Below, one piece after another: positions 25,774 through 35,534 of a DNA stretch of 64,000 nucleotides. The notes under the pieces are model-generated. The model was not told where the DNA came from, made no database searches, and worked only from the letters and a program-made list of their open reading frames with translations. The stretch is from Halomonas fontilapidosi (GTDB lineage Bacteria; Pseudomonadota; Gammaproteobacteria; Pseudomonadales; Halomonadaceae). Numbering within the stretch: position 1 is the stretch's first letter; every line of letters begins with the position of its first letter. A program made the translations under genes and the position numbers. The stretch lies in NCBI RefSeq assembly GCF_014192285.1, contig NZ_JACHXQ010000002.1:96968-160967 (forward strand), given 5' to 3'.

Positions 25774-26715
25774 ATGCCCGATATCGTGGTGATGTTCTTC
25801 CTGCTCGGCCTGCTGGCCGGGCTGGTGAAGTCCGACCTGACCATCCCCAAGGCCGCCTACGACACCCTCAGCCTGCTGCTGATGCTAACCATCGGCCTCA
25901 AGGGCGGCATGGCCCTCTACGGCAACCTGGACTGGTCGCTCGTGCCCGAACTGGCCGCGGTGGCGGCGCTTGGCGCGCTGATCCCGCTGGCCTTGATGCC
26001 GGTGTTGCGCCGCGTCGTCCGCCTCTCCGCCGCCGACAGCGCCAGCATTGCCGCCCACTACGGCTCGGTAAGCGCCGGTACCTTTGCCGTGGCGCTGGCC
26101 TTTGCCGAGAGCCGCGCCCTGCCGATCGGCGCCGAAGTCACCCTGTATCTCGTAATGATGGAGCTGCCGGCGATCATGGTCGCCATCGCGCTCTATCGCC
26201 GTCATGCAGGCAAGAACTCGGGGGAAGCGATGCAGGGCATCTGGCACGAAACGCTGACCAACCGCGGCGTGATCCTGCTGGCCGGCGGTGCGGTGATCGG
26301 CACCATGTATGGCCCCCAGGAGGGCGCCAACGTCACCGACCTCTTCACCGGTGCCTTCCACGCCGTGCTCGCCCTCTTCCTGCTGCAGATGGGCCTCACC
26401 GCGGCGGACACCCTGCGTCCGATTCCCTGGTTCCACTGGCGCCTGCTCACCTTTGCCCTGCTGGCCCCGCCGCTGCTGGCCACGGCCGGCCTGTCCGTCG
26501 GCCTGGTGCTGGGCCTGCCCCAGGGCTCGCTGCTGATCCTCACAGCGCTCGCCGCCAGTGCTTCCTACATCGCCGCCCCGGCCGCCATCCGCACGGCGAT
26601 CCCCCAGGCCAATATCGGCCTGGCCATGCTGGCCTCGCTCGGCTTTACCTTCCCGCTCAACGTGATCATCGGCATACCGCTCTACCACCAGGTGATCACC
26701 TGGCTGGCGGGCTGA
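25774..26715 (+). CDS. sbtA: Sodium-dependent bicarbonate transport family permease (SbtA-like)
   Basis: A 313-residue membrane protein with about ten helices, shorter than cyanobacterial SbtA (about 370) because the large cytoplasmic loop is reduced. Family marks include PKAAYDTLSLLLMLTIGLKGG near the N-terminus, AAHYGSVSAGTFAVAL at about residue 95 (the bicarbonate-site loop), and SASYIAAPAAIR in the second half, a repeat of the first. It probably imports HCO3- with Na+. No SbtB-like PII protein follows it. A heterotroph may use it to feed carboxylases such as those of leucine degradation, which is inference. Confidence 0.85.
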   Translation: MPDIVVMFFLLGLLAGLVKSDLTIPKAAYDTLSLLLMLTIGLKGGMALYGNLDWSLVPELAAVAALGALIPLALMPVLRRVVRLSAADSASIAAHYGSVSAGTFAVALAFAESRALPIGAEVTLYLVMMELPAIMVAIALYRRHAGKNSGEAMQGIWHETLTNRGVILLAGGAVIGTMYGPQEGANVTDLFTGAFHAVLALFLLQMGLTAADTLRPIPWFHWRLLTFALLAPPLLATAGLSVGLVLGLPQGSLLILTALAASASYIAAPAAIRTAIPQANIGLAMLASLGFTFPLNVIIGIPLYHQVITWLAG

Positions 26716-26720
26716 GTCAC

Positions 26721-26747
26721 CGGGGGCAGCCGCGACGGCTGCCCCCG
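26721..26747 (+). terminator. Hairpin after sbtA
   Basis: A 12-bp stem, CGGGGGCAGCCG (26721-26732) with CGGCTGCCCCCG (26736-26747) and a CGA loop, begins 6 nt after the sbtA stop. Only a weak T-run (CTTGCG) follows. Confidence 0.6.
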
Positions 26748-26754
26748 CTTGCGC

Positions 26755-26838
26755 CTCGCCCTTTACTCCTCGTCTCTCACCCCTAGCACCTCGCCCCTCG
26801 CCCCTCGCACCTCGCCCCTCGCACTTCGCACCTCGCAC
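26755..26838. repeat. Heptanucleotide tandem repeat array, consensus CTCGC(C/A)C
   Basis: Twelve consecutive 7-nt units can be read without gaps: the first four or five are degenerate (TTTACTC, CTCGTCT, CTCACCC, CTAGCAC), and the last seven alternate almost exactly between CTCGCCC and CTCGCAC. It lies between the sbtA terminator and the LiuR-type operator of liuA. It does not encode a protein of its own. Confidence 0.85.
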
Positions 26839-26874
26839 CTCTTCTACATTCGTCGAAGGCGCTGAAAGCTGCAC

Positions 26875-26890
26875 TTTACGTTAACGTCAA
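26875..26890. promoter_or_regulatory. LiuR-type operator upstream of liuA
   Basis: TTTACGTTAACGTCAA is a 16-bp palindrome with one mismatched pair, centred on CGTTAACG. It matches the TTGACGTTAACGTCAA-like motif described for the MerR-family regulator LiuR, which controls leucine and isovalerate degradation in gammaproteobacteria. It lies 104 nt upstream of the liuA start. No liuR gene is present in this window. Confidence 0.7.
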
Positions 26891-26994
26891 CCTCGCCTAG
26901 TCTTATCGCATCTGCCATATTGATGGCCAACTGTTTGACCCCGGCGCCGCGCCCGAACAATCGGCGCCTTACCTGACGAGAACGGGAGCCCGCC

Positions 26995-28164
26995 ATGCAC
27001 ACGCCCTACAAGCCCCTCGACTTCGGCCACGACGACGAGCTGAACATGCTCCGCGACCAGGTCAACGCCTTCGCCCGCGACGAGATCGCCCCGCGCGCCG
27101 CTGAGATCGACGAAAAGAACGAATTCCCCAACGATCTCTGGCAGAAGTTCGGCGACATGGGTCTGCTCGGCATCACCGTCTCCGACGAGGATGGCGGTAG
27201 CGGCATGGGCTACCTGGCGCACTGCATCGCCGTGGAGGAGATCTCCCGGGCCAGCGCCTCCGTGGGCCTCTCCTACGGCGCGCACTCCAACCTCTGCGTC
27301 AACCAGCTCAAGATCAATGCCAGCGCCGAGCAGAAGGCCAAGTACCTGCCCAAGCTGATCAGCGGCGAACATGTCGGCGCGCTGGCCATGTCCGAGCCGG
27401 GCGCCGGCTCCGATGTGGTCTCGATGAAGCTGCGCGCGCGCAAGGAGGGTGACAAGTACATCCTCAACGGCAACAAGATGTGGATCACCAACGGCCCCGA
27501 TGCCGACGTGCTGGTGGTCTACGCCAAGACCGACCCCGATGCCGGCTCCAAGGGCATCACCGCCTTCATCATCGAGAAGGGCATGCCCGGCTTCTCCACC
27601 GCCCAGAAGCTCGACAAGCTGGGCATGCGCGGCTCCAACACCTGTGAGCTGGTGTTCGAGGACTGCGAGGTGCCCGAGGAGAACATCCTCGGCGAGCTCA
27701 ACCGTGGCGCCAAGGTGCTGATGAGCGGCCTGGACTACGAGCGCACCGTGCTCGCTGCCGGCCCCATCGGCATCATGCAGGCGGCCATGGACATCGTGGT
27801 GCCCTACGTCCACGAGCGTAAGCAGTTCAACCAGTCGATCGGCGAGTTCCAGCTGGTGCAGGGCAAGATTGCCGACATGTACACCACCCTGAACGCCTGC
27901 CGCGCCTACCTCTACGCGGTGGCCGCCGGCTGCGACCGCGGCCAGACCTCGCGCAAGGACGCCGCCGGCGTGATCCTCTACTGCGCGGAGAAGGCCACCC
28001 AGGTGGCGCTGGACGCCATCCAGCTGCTCGGCGGCAACGGCTACATCAACGAGTACCCCACCGGCCGCCTGCTGCGCGACGCCAAGCTCTACGAGATCGG
28101 CGCCGGCACCAGCGAGATCCGCCGCATGCTGATCGGTCGCGAGATCTTCAACGAATCAGCATGA
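26995..28164 (+). CDS. liuA: Isovaleryl-CoA dehydrogenase
   Basis: A 389-residue FAD acyl-CoA dehydrogenase. Visible features are the signature [35 protein letters not shown], and the catalytic Glu at about residue 249 in [16 protein letters not shown]; this non-standard position of the base is specific to isovaleryl-CoA dehydrogenases. [22 protein letters not shown] near the C-terminus (shown in part: [13 protein letters not shown]) is also typical. It oxidises isovaleryl-CoA to 3-methylcrotonyl-CoA and passes electrons to ETF. First gene of the liu operon, downstream of a LiuR-type operator. Confidence 0.95.
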   Translation: MHTPYKPLDFGHDDELNMLRDQVNAFARDEIAPRAAEIDEKNEFPNDLWQKFGDMGLLGITVSDEDGGSGMGYLAHCIAVEEISRASASVGLSYGAHSNLCVNQLKINASAEQKAKYLPKLISGEHVGALAMSEPGAGSDVVSMKLRARKEGDKYILNGNKMWITNGPDADVLVVYAKTDPDAGSKGITAFIIEKGMPGFSTAQKLDKLGMRGSNTCELVFEDCEVPEENILGELNRGAKVLMSGLDYERTVLAAGPIGIMQAAMDIVVPYVHERKQFNQSIGEFQLVQGKIADMYTTLNACRAYLYAVAAGCDRGQTSRKDAAGVILYCAEKATQVALDAIQLLGGNGYINEYPTGRLLRDAKLYEIGAGTSEIRRMLIGREIFNESA

Positions 28165-28180
28165 TCGGTGGCATCTCGCA

Positions 28181-28317
28181 GTAGGAGCCTTGCTTGCAAG
28201 GCGATGGCAACGGGGGCTTATCGCGCTGCAAGCAGCGCTCCTACAAGGCGCCAGAATTAGCCTGATAGACCACCGGGCCTGACCTGTAGGAGCACAGCTT
28301 GCTGCGCGAATGGCGCC
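28181..28317. repeat. Three REP-like elements between liuA and liuB
   Basis: Copies of GTAGGAGCGCTGCTTGCAGC-like sequence lie at 28181-28204 (plus), 28221-28244 (inverted) and 28286-28309 (plus). The first two form a head-to-head pair like a BIME. Each can fold into a short hairpin. They fill most of the 240-nt gap inside the liu operon and may tune mRNA decay or processing. Confidence 0.75.
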
Positions 28318-28404
28318 GACAGGCGCCCCTGATGATCCACGCTATCGCGATCGTCTCCTACATTAGTCAGCAAGGCACTGGTAACGACATCCAAGGGATC
28401 CCAG

Positions 28405-30012
<1,608 letters not shown>

Positions 30013-30019
30013 GGTCGAG

Positions 30020-30865
30020 ATGACGCAGACATACTCCCGACTGACGATCGACGACCGCGGCGTGGCCTGGCTGACCCTGGAACGCCCGGACGTCCACAAC
30101 GCGTTCGACGACCACCTGATCGCCGAGCTCAACGATCATCTGCGCCGGGTGGGCGAGCTCGCCCAGCGAGGCGAGGTGCGCGCGCTGGTGCTGGGCTCCG
30201 AGGGCAAGAGCTTCTCCGCTGGGGCGGACCTCAACTGGATGAAGCGCATGCTCGACTATGACTTCGAGGACAACCTCGCGGACTCTAGGGAGCTCTCGGC
30301 GCTGATGCACGGCCTGGACACCCTGCCCTGCCCCACCGTGTGCCGCGTGCAGGGCGCCGCCTTCGGCGGTGCCGTGGGCCTGGCCGCCTGCTGCGACATC
30401 GTGATCGCCTCCGAGAAGGCCAAGTTCTGCCTCTCCGAGGTGCGGATCGGCCTCTCGCCGGCGGTGATCAGCCCCTACGTGCAGCGCGCTGTGGGCTCCC
30501 GCCAGATGCGGCGCTACGCGCTGACCGCCGAGGTCATGGACGCCGCCACCGCCGAGACGCTGGGCCTGGCCCATCGGGTGGTCGCCGCCGAGGAGCTGGA
30601 CAACGCCGTTACGGCCATGGTCGACACCCTGCTTGGCACCTCGCCCCAGGCCAGCCGGGCCACCAAGGCGCTGCTCGCCGAGGTGGCCCGGGAGCCCGAC
30701 AGCAACACCACGCGCGATCATACCTGCCGGGTGATCAGCGAGCTGCGGGTCAGCCACGAAGGCCAGGAGGGCCTGGCGAGCTTCTTCGAGAAGCGCCGCC
30801 CCGCCTGGGCCCAAGGCCCCGCCGGAAACACTAGCGACACGACCGCCACGGAGCGACGCTCATGA
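30020..30865 (+). CDS. liuC: Methylglutaconyl-CoA hydratase (enoyl-CoA hydratase family)
   Basis: A 281-residue crotonase-fold enzyme starting at ATG 30020; the open frame 51 nt further upstream lies inside liuB. Oxyanion-hole segments are seen in KSFSAGADLNWMKRM and GAAFGGAVGLAACCDIVIAS. LSEVRIGLSPAVISPYV is the typical catalytic region for this subgroup. It hydrates 3-methylglutaconyl-CoA to HMG-CoA. Its stop overlaps the liuD start by 4 nt. Confidence 0.92.
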   Translation: MTQTYSRLTIDDRGVAWLTLERPDVHNAFDDHLIAELNDHLRRVGELAQRGEVRALVLGSEGKSFSAGADLNWMKRMLDYDFEDNLADSRELSALMHGLDTLPCPTVCRVQGAAFGGAVGLAACCDIVIASEKAKFCLSEVRIGLSPAVISPYVQRAVGSRQMRRYALTAEVMDAATAETLGLAHRVVAAEELDNAVTAMVDTLLGTSPQASRATKALLAEVAREPDSNTTRDHTCRVISELRVSHEGQEGLASFFEKRRPAWAQGPAGNTSDTTATERRS

Positions 30866-32895
30866 GCCTCAATACCTTCGACACCCTGCTGGTCGCCAAC
30901 CGCGGCGAGATTGCCTGCCGCGTGATGCGCACGGCGCGTGCCATGGGCCTGCGCACCGTCGCCGTCTACTCCGACGCCGACGCCAACGCCCGCCACGTCC
31001 GCGAGGCCGACGAGGCCATCCGCCTCGGCCCGGCCGCGGCCCGCGAGAGCTACCTCAAGGTCGACGCCGTGGTCGAGGCCGCGCGGCGCAGCGGCGCCGG
31101 CGCCATCCACCCCGGCTACGGCTTCCTCTCCGAAAACGGCGCCTTCGTCGAGGCGCTCGACCAGGCCGGCATCGTCTTCGTCGGCCCGCCCGCCTCGGCC
31201 ATCGCCGCCATGGGCGACAAGTCCGCCGCCAAGGCGCGCATGGCCAACGCCGGCGTGCCGCTGGTGCCGGGCTACCACGGTGACGACCAGGACGACGCCC
31301 TGCTCAAGGCCGAGGCCGACAAGATCGGCTACCCGGTGCTGCTCAAGGCCAGCGCCGGCGGTGGCGGCAAGGGCATGCGCGTGGTGGAGTCCGCCGCCAA
31401 CTTCCAGGCCGCCCTGGAGGGCTGCCGCCGCGAGTCCCAGGCCGCCTTCGGCGACCAGCGCATGCTGATCGAGAAGTACCTGACCCAGCCGCGCCACGTC
31501 GAGGTGCAGGTGTTCTGCGACAGCCTCGGCAACGGCGTCTATCTCTTCGAGCGCGACTGCTCCGTGCAGCGCCGCCACCAGAAGGTGCTGGAAGAGGCCC
31601 CGGCCCCGGGCATGACCGCCGCGCTGCGCCGCGAGATGGGCGAGGCCGCGGTGCGCGCCGCCAAGGAGATCGGCTACGTGGGCGCCGGTACCGTGGAGTT
31701 CCTGCTGGACATCGATGGGTCGTTCTTCTTCATGGAGATGAACACCCGCCTGCAGGTAGAGCACCCGGTCACCGAGATGATCACCGGCCAGGACCTGGTC
31801 GAATGGCAGCTGCGCGTGGCCATGGGCGAGGCGCTTCCCCTCGACCAGGACGAGCTGACCATCACCGGCCACAGCTTCGAGGCCCGGCTCTACGCCGAGG
31901 ACCCCGAGCAGGACTTCCTGCCTGCCACCGGCACCCTGACCCGCTTCGCCATGGACCTGGAAGGCGCCGGCCTGGACCCGGAACGCGTTCGTCTGGACAG
32001 CGGCGTGGAGACCGGCGATGCCGTCTCCATGCACTACGACCCGATGCTCGCCAAGCTGATTGTTCACGGCAACGACCGCACCCAGGCGCTGGCCACCCTC
32101 AACCGGGCGCTGGCGGCGCTGGACGTGCAGGGCGTGGTCACCAACCGCGCCTTCCTGCAGCGGCTGGCCACCCACCCTGCCTTCCGTGACGCGGAGCTCG
32201 ATACGCGCTTTATCGAGAAGCACGAGGAGACCCTCTTCGCGCCGCGCCGCTACAGCACCGAGGAGTATGCCGGGGCCGCCCTGGTGGGCCTTAACCAGCT
32301 CTCCCGCGAGTGCGAGAGCGACTCGCCCTGGGACCGCCACGACGGCTTCCGCGTCAACGCCCCGCGCACCATCCGCATCGCCCTGTGCGACCCGGCCCAT
32401 GCCCAGGACGATGACGACTCCGAGGCCGTGGTGGTGGTCGAAGGCACTCGCGCCGACAACAGTGGCCCCTGGCACCTGACCATCGGCGGCGAAACGCTCA
32501 CCGCGCGCCTCGACCCGCTGGCCGGCGACGCCGTGGCCATGACCCTGGACGGCCACCGCCGCCGCCTGCAGGCGCGTCGCGACGGCAACGTGGTGGTGAT
32601 GGTCGACCCGCGCGGCGAGACCCGCCTGTTCTGGCGGCGCATCGACGCCATCGACCACGGCCACCACGAGGCCGAATCCACCCTCACCGCGCCCATGCAC
32701 GGCACCGTGGTAGCGCTGCTGGTGGAACCCGGCCAGAAGGTGGAAAAGGGCATGCCGCTGATGGTCATGGAAGCCATGAAGATGGAACACACCATGTCCG
32801 CCCCCGCCGACGGCCATGTGGCCAGCTTCCACTTCCACGCCGGTGATACCGTCGGCCAAGGCGACGTGCTGCTCGAGTTCGCCCCGGAGGAGTAA
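30862..32895 (+). CDS. liuD: 3-methylcrotonyl-CoA carboxylase alpha (biotin) subunit
   Basis: A 677-residue protein. The biotin carboxylase domain (residues 1 to about 450) opens with LLVANRGEIACRVMRTAR, carries the ATP-grasp glycine loop ASAGGGGKGMRVV and the catalytic MEMNTRLQVEHPVTEM. A linker/BT region follows, and the biotinyl domain ends the protein with VMEAMKMEHTM, where the Lys is biotinylated. It carboxylates biotin and transfers the group to the site in LiuB. It overlaps liuC by 4 nt. Confidence 0.95.
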   Translation: MSLNTFDTLLVANRGEIACRVMRTARAMGLRTVAVYSDADANARHVREADEAIRLGPAAARESYLKVDAVVEAARRSGAGAIHPGYGFLSENGAFVEALDQAGIVFVGPPASAIAAMGDKSAAKARMANAGVPLVPGYHGDDQDDALLKAEADKIGYPVLLKASAGGGGKGMRVVESAANFQAALEGCRRESQAAFGDQRMLIEKYLTQPRHVEVQVFCDSLGNGVYLFERDCSVQRRHQKVLEEAPAPGMTAALRREMGEAAVRAAKEIGYVGAGTVEFLLDIDGSFFFMEMNTRLQVEHPVTEMITGQDLVEWQLRVAMGEALPLDQDELTITGHSFEARLYAEDPEQDFLPATGTLTRFAMDLEGAGLDPERVRLDSGVETGDAVSMHYDPMLAKLIVHGNDRTQALATLNRALAALDVQGVVTNRAFLQRLATHPAFRDAELDTRFIEKHEETLFAPRRYSTEEYAGAALVGLNQLSRECESDSPWDRHDGFRVNAPRTIRIALCDPAHAQDDDDSEAVVVVEGTRADNSGPWHLTIGGETLTARLDPLAGDAVAMTLDGHRRRLQARRDGNVVVMVDPRGETRLFWRRIDAIDHGHHEAESTLTAPMHGTVVALLVEPGQKVEKGMPLMVMEAMKMEHTMSAPADGHVASFHFHAGDTVGQGDVLLEFAPEE

Positions 32896-32906
32896 TCTGG
32901 GATTCA

Positions 32907-33103
32907 CGGCAGCGCTGCCCTTCGTGGGAGCGCTGCTTGCAGCGCGATGATGGGAGCTACCTTGTGGAGCACGGCTCTCAGCGCAACGGCGCTGCCCTAC
33001 GTGGGAGCGCTGCTTGCAGCGCGATGATGGGGGCTCCCTTCTGGAGCGCCGCTCCCAGCGCAACGGCGCTGCCCTTAGTAGGAGCGCTGCTGGCAGCGCG
33101 ATA
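32907..33103. repeat. 77-bp tandem array of REP-like elements between liuD and liuE
   Basis: The core GTGGGAGCGCTGCTTGCAGC starts at 32924 and 33001, and a variant GTAGGAGCGCTGCTGGCAGC starts at 33078, exactly 77 bp apart each time. The intervening sequence (GATGATGGGAGCT, CAACGGCGCTGCC) repeats too, so this is a true tandem duplication of a two-REP unit. A perfect hairpin GGAGGCC-GCA-GGCCTCC follows at 33104-33120. The 460-nt liuD-liuE gap contains no gene. Confidence 0.82.
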
Positions 33104-33192
33104 GGAGGCCGCAGGCCTCCCCTGCCAGAGACAGGCACCATCACGGGCCATACGTTTCGGCAGGGAGCTGCCACTGCGGGCCAAAGCCCCGT

Positions 33193-33270
33193 GGGTCAGA
33201 CCCCGGCGGCGGCCGGCCCCAACGGCAACGACCACCGAAACACGCCACACGGCGTGGCGGGGTCTGACCC
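33193..33270. repeat. Inverted-repeat element with GGGTCAGACCCCG ends
   Basis: GGGTCAGACCCCG at 33193-33205 and its exact inverse CGGGGTCTGACCC at 33258-33270 flank 52 nt that contain another small hairpin (CGCCAC-ACGG-CGTGGCG). Each end is itself nearly palindromic. Ends of this type are seen around REP-associated tyrosine transposase elements, and no transposase is present here, so this may be a non-autonomous copy. Confidence 0.6.
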
Positions 33271-33355
33271 GGAGGGGCCAGCCACCTAAGCTCAAATAGC
33301 CAAGATCCTGGCCGGGGCACGCCCCCGCCGGGCCGATAAGGATGGGAGACAACCG

Positions 33356-34255
33356 ATGGCATTCCCGAAACACGTGCGCCTGGTCGAGGTCGGCCCGCGC
33401 GACGGGCTTCAGAACGAGCCCGAGCCGATCAGCACCACCACCAAGCTCGAGCTCATCGAGCGCCTCGGCGCGGCGGGCATCAGCTACATCGAGGCGGCCA
33501 GCTTCGTCTCGCCCAAGTGGGTGCCGCAGATGGCCGACCATCAGCAGGTGATGAAGAACATCGCCCGCCTGGATGGCGTCACCTATGCCGCCCTCACCCC
33601 CAACCTCAAGGGGCTGGAAGGCGCGCTGGAGTGCGGCGTCGAGGAAGTGGCGGTGTTCGGTGCCGCCTCCGAGGCCTTCTCGCAGAAGAACATCAACTGC
33701 TCCGTGGCCGAGTCCCTGGCCCGCTTCGAACCGGTGCTCGAGCGTGCAAACGAAGCCGGCGTGCAGGTGCGCGGCTACGTCTCCTGCGTACTGGGTTGCC
33801 CCTACGAGGGCGAGATCGCCCCGGCCAAGGTGGCGGAGGTCTCCAAGGCGCTGTATGACATGGGCTGCTACGAGGTCTCGCTGGGCGACACCATCGGCAC
33901 CGGCACCCCGCTCAAGGCCAAGCGCATGATCGAGGCCGTGAGCCGCGACGTCCCCATGGACAAGCTCGCCGCCCACTTCCACGACACCTACGGCCAGGCG
34001 CTCGCCAACCTCTACGCTGTAATGGAGGAAGGCATCGCCGTGGTCGACAGCTCCGTGGCGGGCCTCGGCGGCTGCCCCTATGCCAAGGGCGCCTCCGGCA
34101 ACGTGGCCAGTGAAGACGTGGTCTACCTGCTCGATGGCCTCGGCATCGAGACGGGCATCGATCTGAACGCCCTCGCCGCCACCGGCACCTGGATCACCCA
34201 GGCCATCGGCCGGCCCAACCGCTCCAAGGTCGGTGTAGCGTTGGCCGCACAGTAA
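33356..34255 (+). CDS. liuE: Hydroxymethylglutaryl-CoA lyase
   Basis: A 299-residue DRE-TIM barrel lyase. It shows [13 protein letters not shown] (catalytic Arg-Asp), [16 protein letters not shown], the metal-binding [12 protein letters not shown] and the signature [14 protein letters not shown] with the catalytic Cys. It splits HMG-CoA into acetyl-CoA and acetoacetate, the last step of the leucine pathway. It is separated from liuD by 460 nt of repeats, so it may be partly uncoupled from the rest of the operon, and it ends at a strong terminator. Confidence 0.95.
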   Translation: MAFPKHVRLVEVGPRDGLQNEPEPISTTTKLELIERLGAAGISYIEAASFVSPKWVPQMADHQQVMKNIARLDGVTYAALTPNLKGLEGALECGVEEVAVFGAASEAFSQKNINCSVAESLARFEPVLERANEAGVQVRGYVSCVLGCPYEGEIAPAKVAEVSKALYDMGCYEVSLGDTIGTGTPLKAKRMIEAVSRDVPMDKLAAHFHDTYGQALANLYAVMEEGIAVVDSSVAGLGGCPYAKGASGNVASEDVVYLLDGLGIETGIDLNALAATGTWITQAIGRPNRSKVGVALAAQ

Positions 34256-34272
34256 CGCTTCTTCCGGAACGA

Positions 34273-34310
34273 AAAGCCCCGAGCCAGGTGACTGACTCGG
34301 GGCTTTGTTT
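34273..34310 (+). terminator. Rho-independent terminator after liuE
   Basis: AAAGCCCCGAG (34273-34283) pairs perfectly with CTCGGGGCTTT (34296-34306), followed by GTTTG. It ends the liu operon and marks the border to the integron array, whose last attC starts a few nucleotides later. Confidence 0.9.
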
Positions 34311-34317
34311 GTGGGCA

Positions 34318-34409
34318 GTTGAACGTTTAAATAACCGGCGTCACGAAGTTGCGGAGCGAGGAACGAGCGGAGCAGCTTTGTGACGTCCGAGTTAATTTTA
34401 TTGTTGTGC
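34318..34409 (-). other. attC site of cassette 4
   Basis: Reading minus, the outer core GCACAAC (34409-34403) is followed by AACTCGGACGTCAC, which pairs with GTGACGCCGGTT at the other end, leaving two bulged bases (T and A), the extrahelical bases known to set attC strand choice. The hairpin tip is CTGCTCCGCTCG/GCTCCGC. The inner core at the array end is not clean: GTTATTT at 34335-34329 or GTTCAAC at 34324-34318. The stop codon of the cassette gene lies inside the site. Confidence 0.75.
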
Positions 34410-35459
34410 ATTTTTGTCTTTTTTTAGATTCAGTGCCATGTCAATAAATGGGGAAATAGATTTGCCCAATATTGCCATTCCTGCATCATGGACAGCCTCT
34501 AACTTATATTTTCCCTGCGCAGCTCCGTTCAACGCATAGTCTTGGCCTTCAATGGTTACAATACACCAATGATCATCTCGACATTCAATGATTACTTCCT
34601 CATGGTAAAAAGGCCAGTCTCCTTCAAATTCATCTTTTCTGATATGCTGATGAGCATAATTATTATTAAATTTTATGTCAATTTCGTCTTTGATGTTTCG
34701 TTTGTGTGGTTTCTTCGAGTTAGTTTTATACCTTGTAGTTGTTTCTCTGTAATTCTTTGTTCCGAGCTCTTCATCTCTTAACATAATAAATGGGTGGTAT
34801 ACAGATGAATACTGTAATGCGATTGCACCTAGTTTTCCCATTGTGAACTGCCTACCAATACTTCTAACAAACTTTTCTAATATAATTATTATGCGTCTCT
34901 GAATAGTATTGATTACCTCTTTGTGAAGCTCAATATTCTCAATTTTTTTCATTAAATTTGGGTCAGAAGTCAAAATTCCACTCTCATACTCTTCCCAAAG
35001 AGATTTTACATTTATACTTGGCTTTTTGTTAGCAGTAACCACGTCAAAATTATGGTATCTCGCAAATTTACCAAACTCAGACAATAAATAGATGAGTCGG
35101 TCTAATTCTGTACTATTTCTCAGAAAATCATGGTCTTCTTTTAGGACAGGTATGTCATTTGTTTTAAAGTGGGAACTCAAAATGTTTTTTTTCAATTCCC
35201 CTAAATCATGGCCATTACTACCACCACATTTTTTTAACTCCATGAATTCTGGATATTTCCCTGTTGTCTCATGAACTCCAAAACAAATATGACACTTCAT
35301 TAGCCTTTCAAAACCACTCGACAATAACTGGAAAGGCAGATGATAAAAATCGTTCTCAACATCCATATTTTGAAATTCACCAAATCCAATTTCAATAAGT
35401 TTGAATGATGTTAACAATTCATCGTATAGGTGAAGATTCTTTATTACATTCTCATTCAT
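34398..35459 (-). CDS. Cassette 4: unknown 353-aa protein with HEPN-like R-x4-H motif
   Basis: A soluble, AT-rich-encoded protein, far lower in GC than the host genes. No family is recognised with certainty. Residues 45-60 contain SGFERLMKCHICFG, where R52 and H57 make an R-x4-H motif, and GHDLGEL follows at 83-89; both occur in HEPN-domain proteins, many of which are RNases in defence or toxin systems. The remaining part is rich in Lys, Asn and Ile and includes an REHV-like basic stretch near 235-255. Its start is the distal cassette edge (12 nt after the attC3 core). HEPN membership is a suggestion only. Confidence 0.7.
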   Translation of the reverse strand: MNENVIKNLHLYDELLTSFKLIEIGFGEFQNMDVENDFYHLPFQLLSSGFERLMKCHICFGVHETTGKYPEFMELKKCGGSNGHDLGELKKNILSSHFKTNDIPVLKEDHDFLRNSTELDRLIYLLSEFGKFARYHNFDVVTANKKPSINVKSLWEEYESGILTSDPNLMKKIENIELHKEVINTIQRRIIIILEKFVRSIGRQFTMGKLGAIALQYSSVYHPFIMLRDEELGTKNYRETTTRYKTNSKKPHKRNIKDEIDIKFNNNYAHQHIRKDEFEGDWPFYHEEVIIECRDDHWCIVTIEGQDYALNGAAQGKYKLEAVHDAGMAILGKSISPFIDMALNLKKDKNAQQ

Positions 35460-35471
35460 TTATTTTCCTCT

Positions 35472-35534
35472 GCACAACGCTGAGTGCTGGGTGTCCGAGT
35501 GAGCGCAGTGAACGGCTTGAACGTCTTGTTATGC
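35472..35534 (-). other. attC site of cassette 3
   Basis: 63 nt from GCATAAC (35534-35528, minus) to GTTGTGC (35478-35472, minus). The first arm continues AAGACGTTCAAGCCG, a sequence common in gammaproteobacterial attC sites, and the centre has the inverted pair CACTGCGCTCACTCGG. The TAA stop of the cassette gene is part of the outer core. Confidence 0.85.

Noticed and set aside
26755..26838. Could the heptad array be a CRISPR array?
   Set aside because: Units are 7 nt with no spacers, and no cas genes lie nearby.
32907..33103. Could the 77-bp repeats be a CRISPR array?
   Set aside because: The whole 77-bp unit is repeated, so there are no unique spacers, and the cores match REP elements elsewhere in the window.
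30718..33174. Very long open frame (818 codons) on the minus strand opposite liuC/liuD
   Set aside because: It is a GC-bias shadow of two well-identified genes. Its sequence is low-complexity (Gly, His, Ala, Gln-rich) and shows no domain.
32978..34411. 477-codon minus-strand frame across liuE and the attC of cassette 4
   Set aside because: It is antisense to a clear HMG-CoA lyase gene and its N-terminus is merely the attC sequence.
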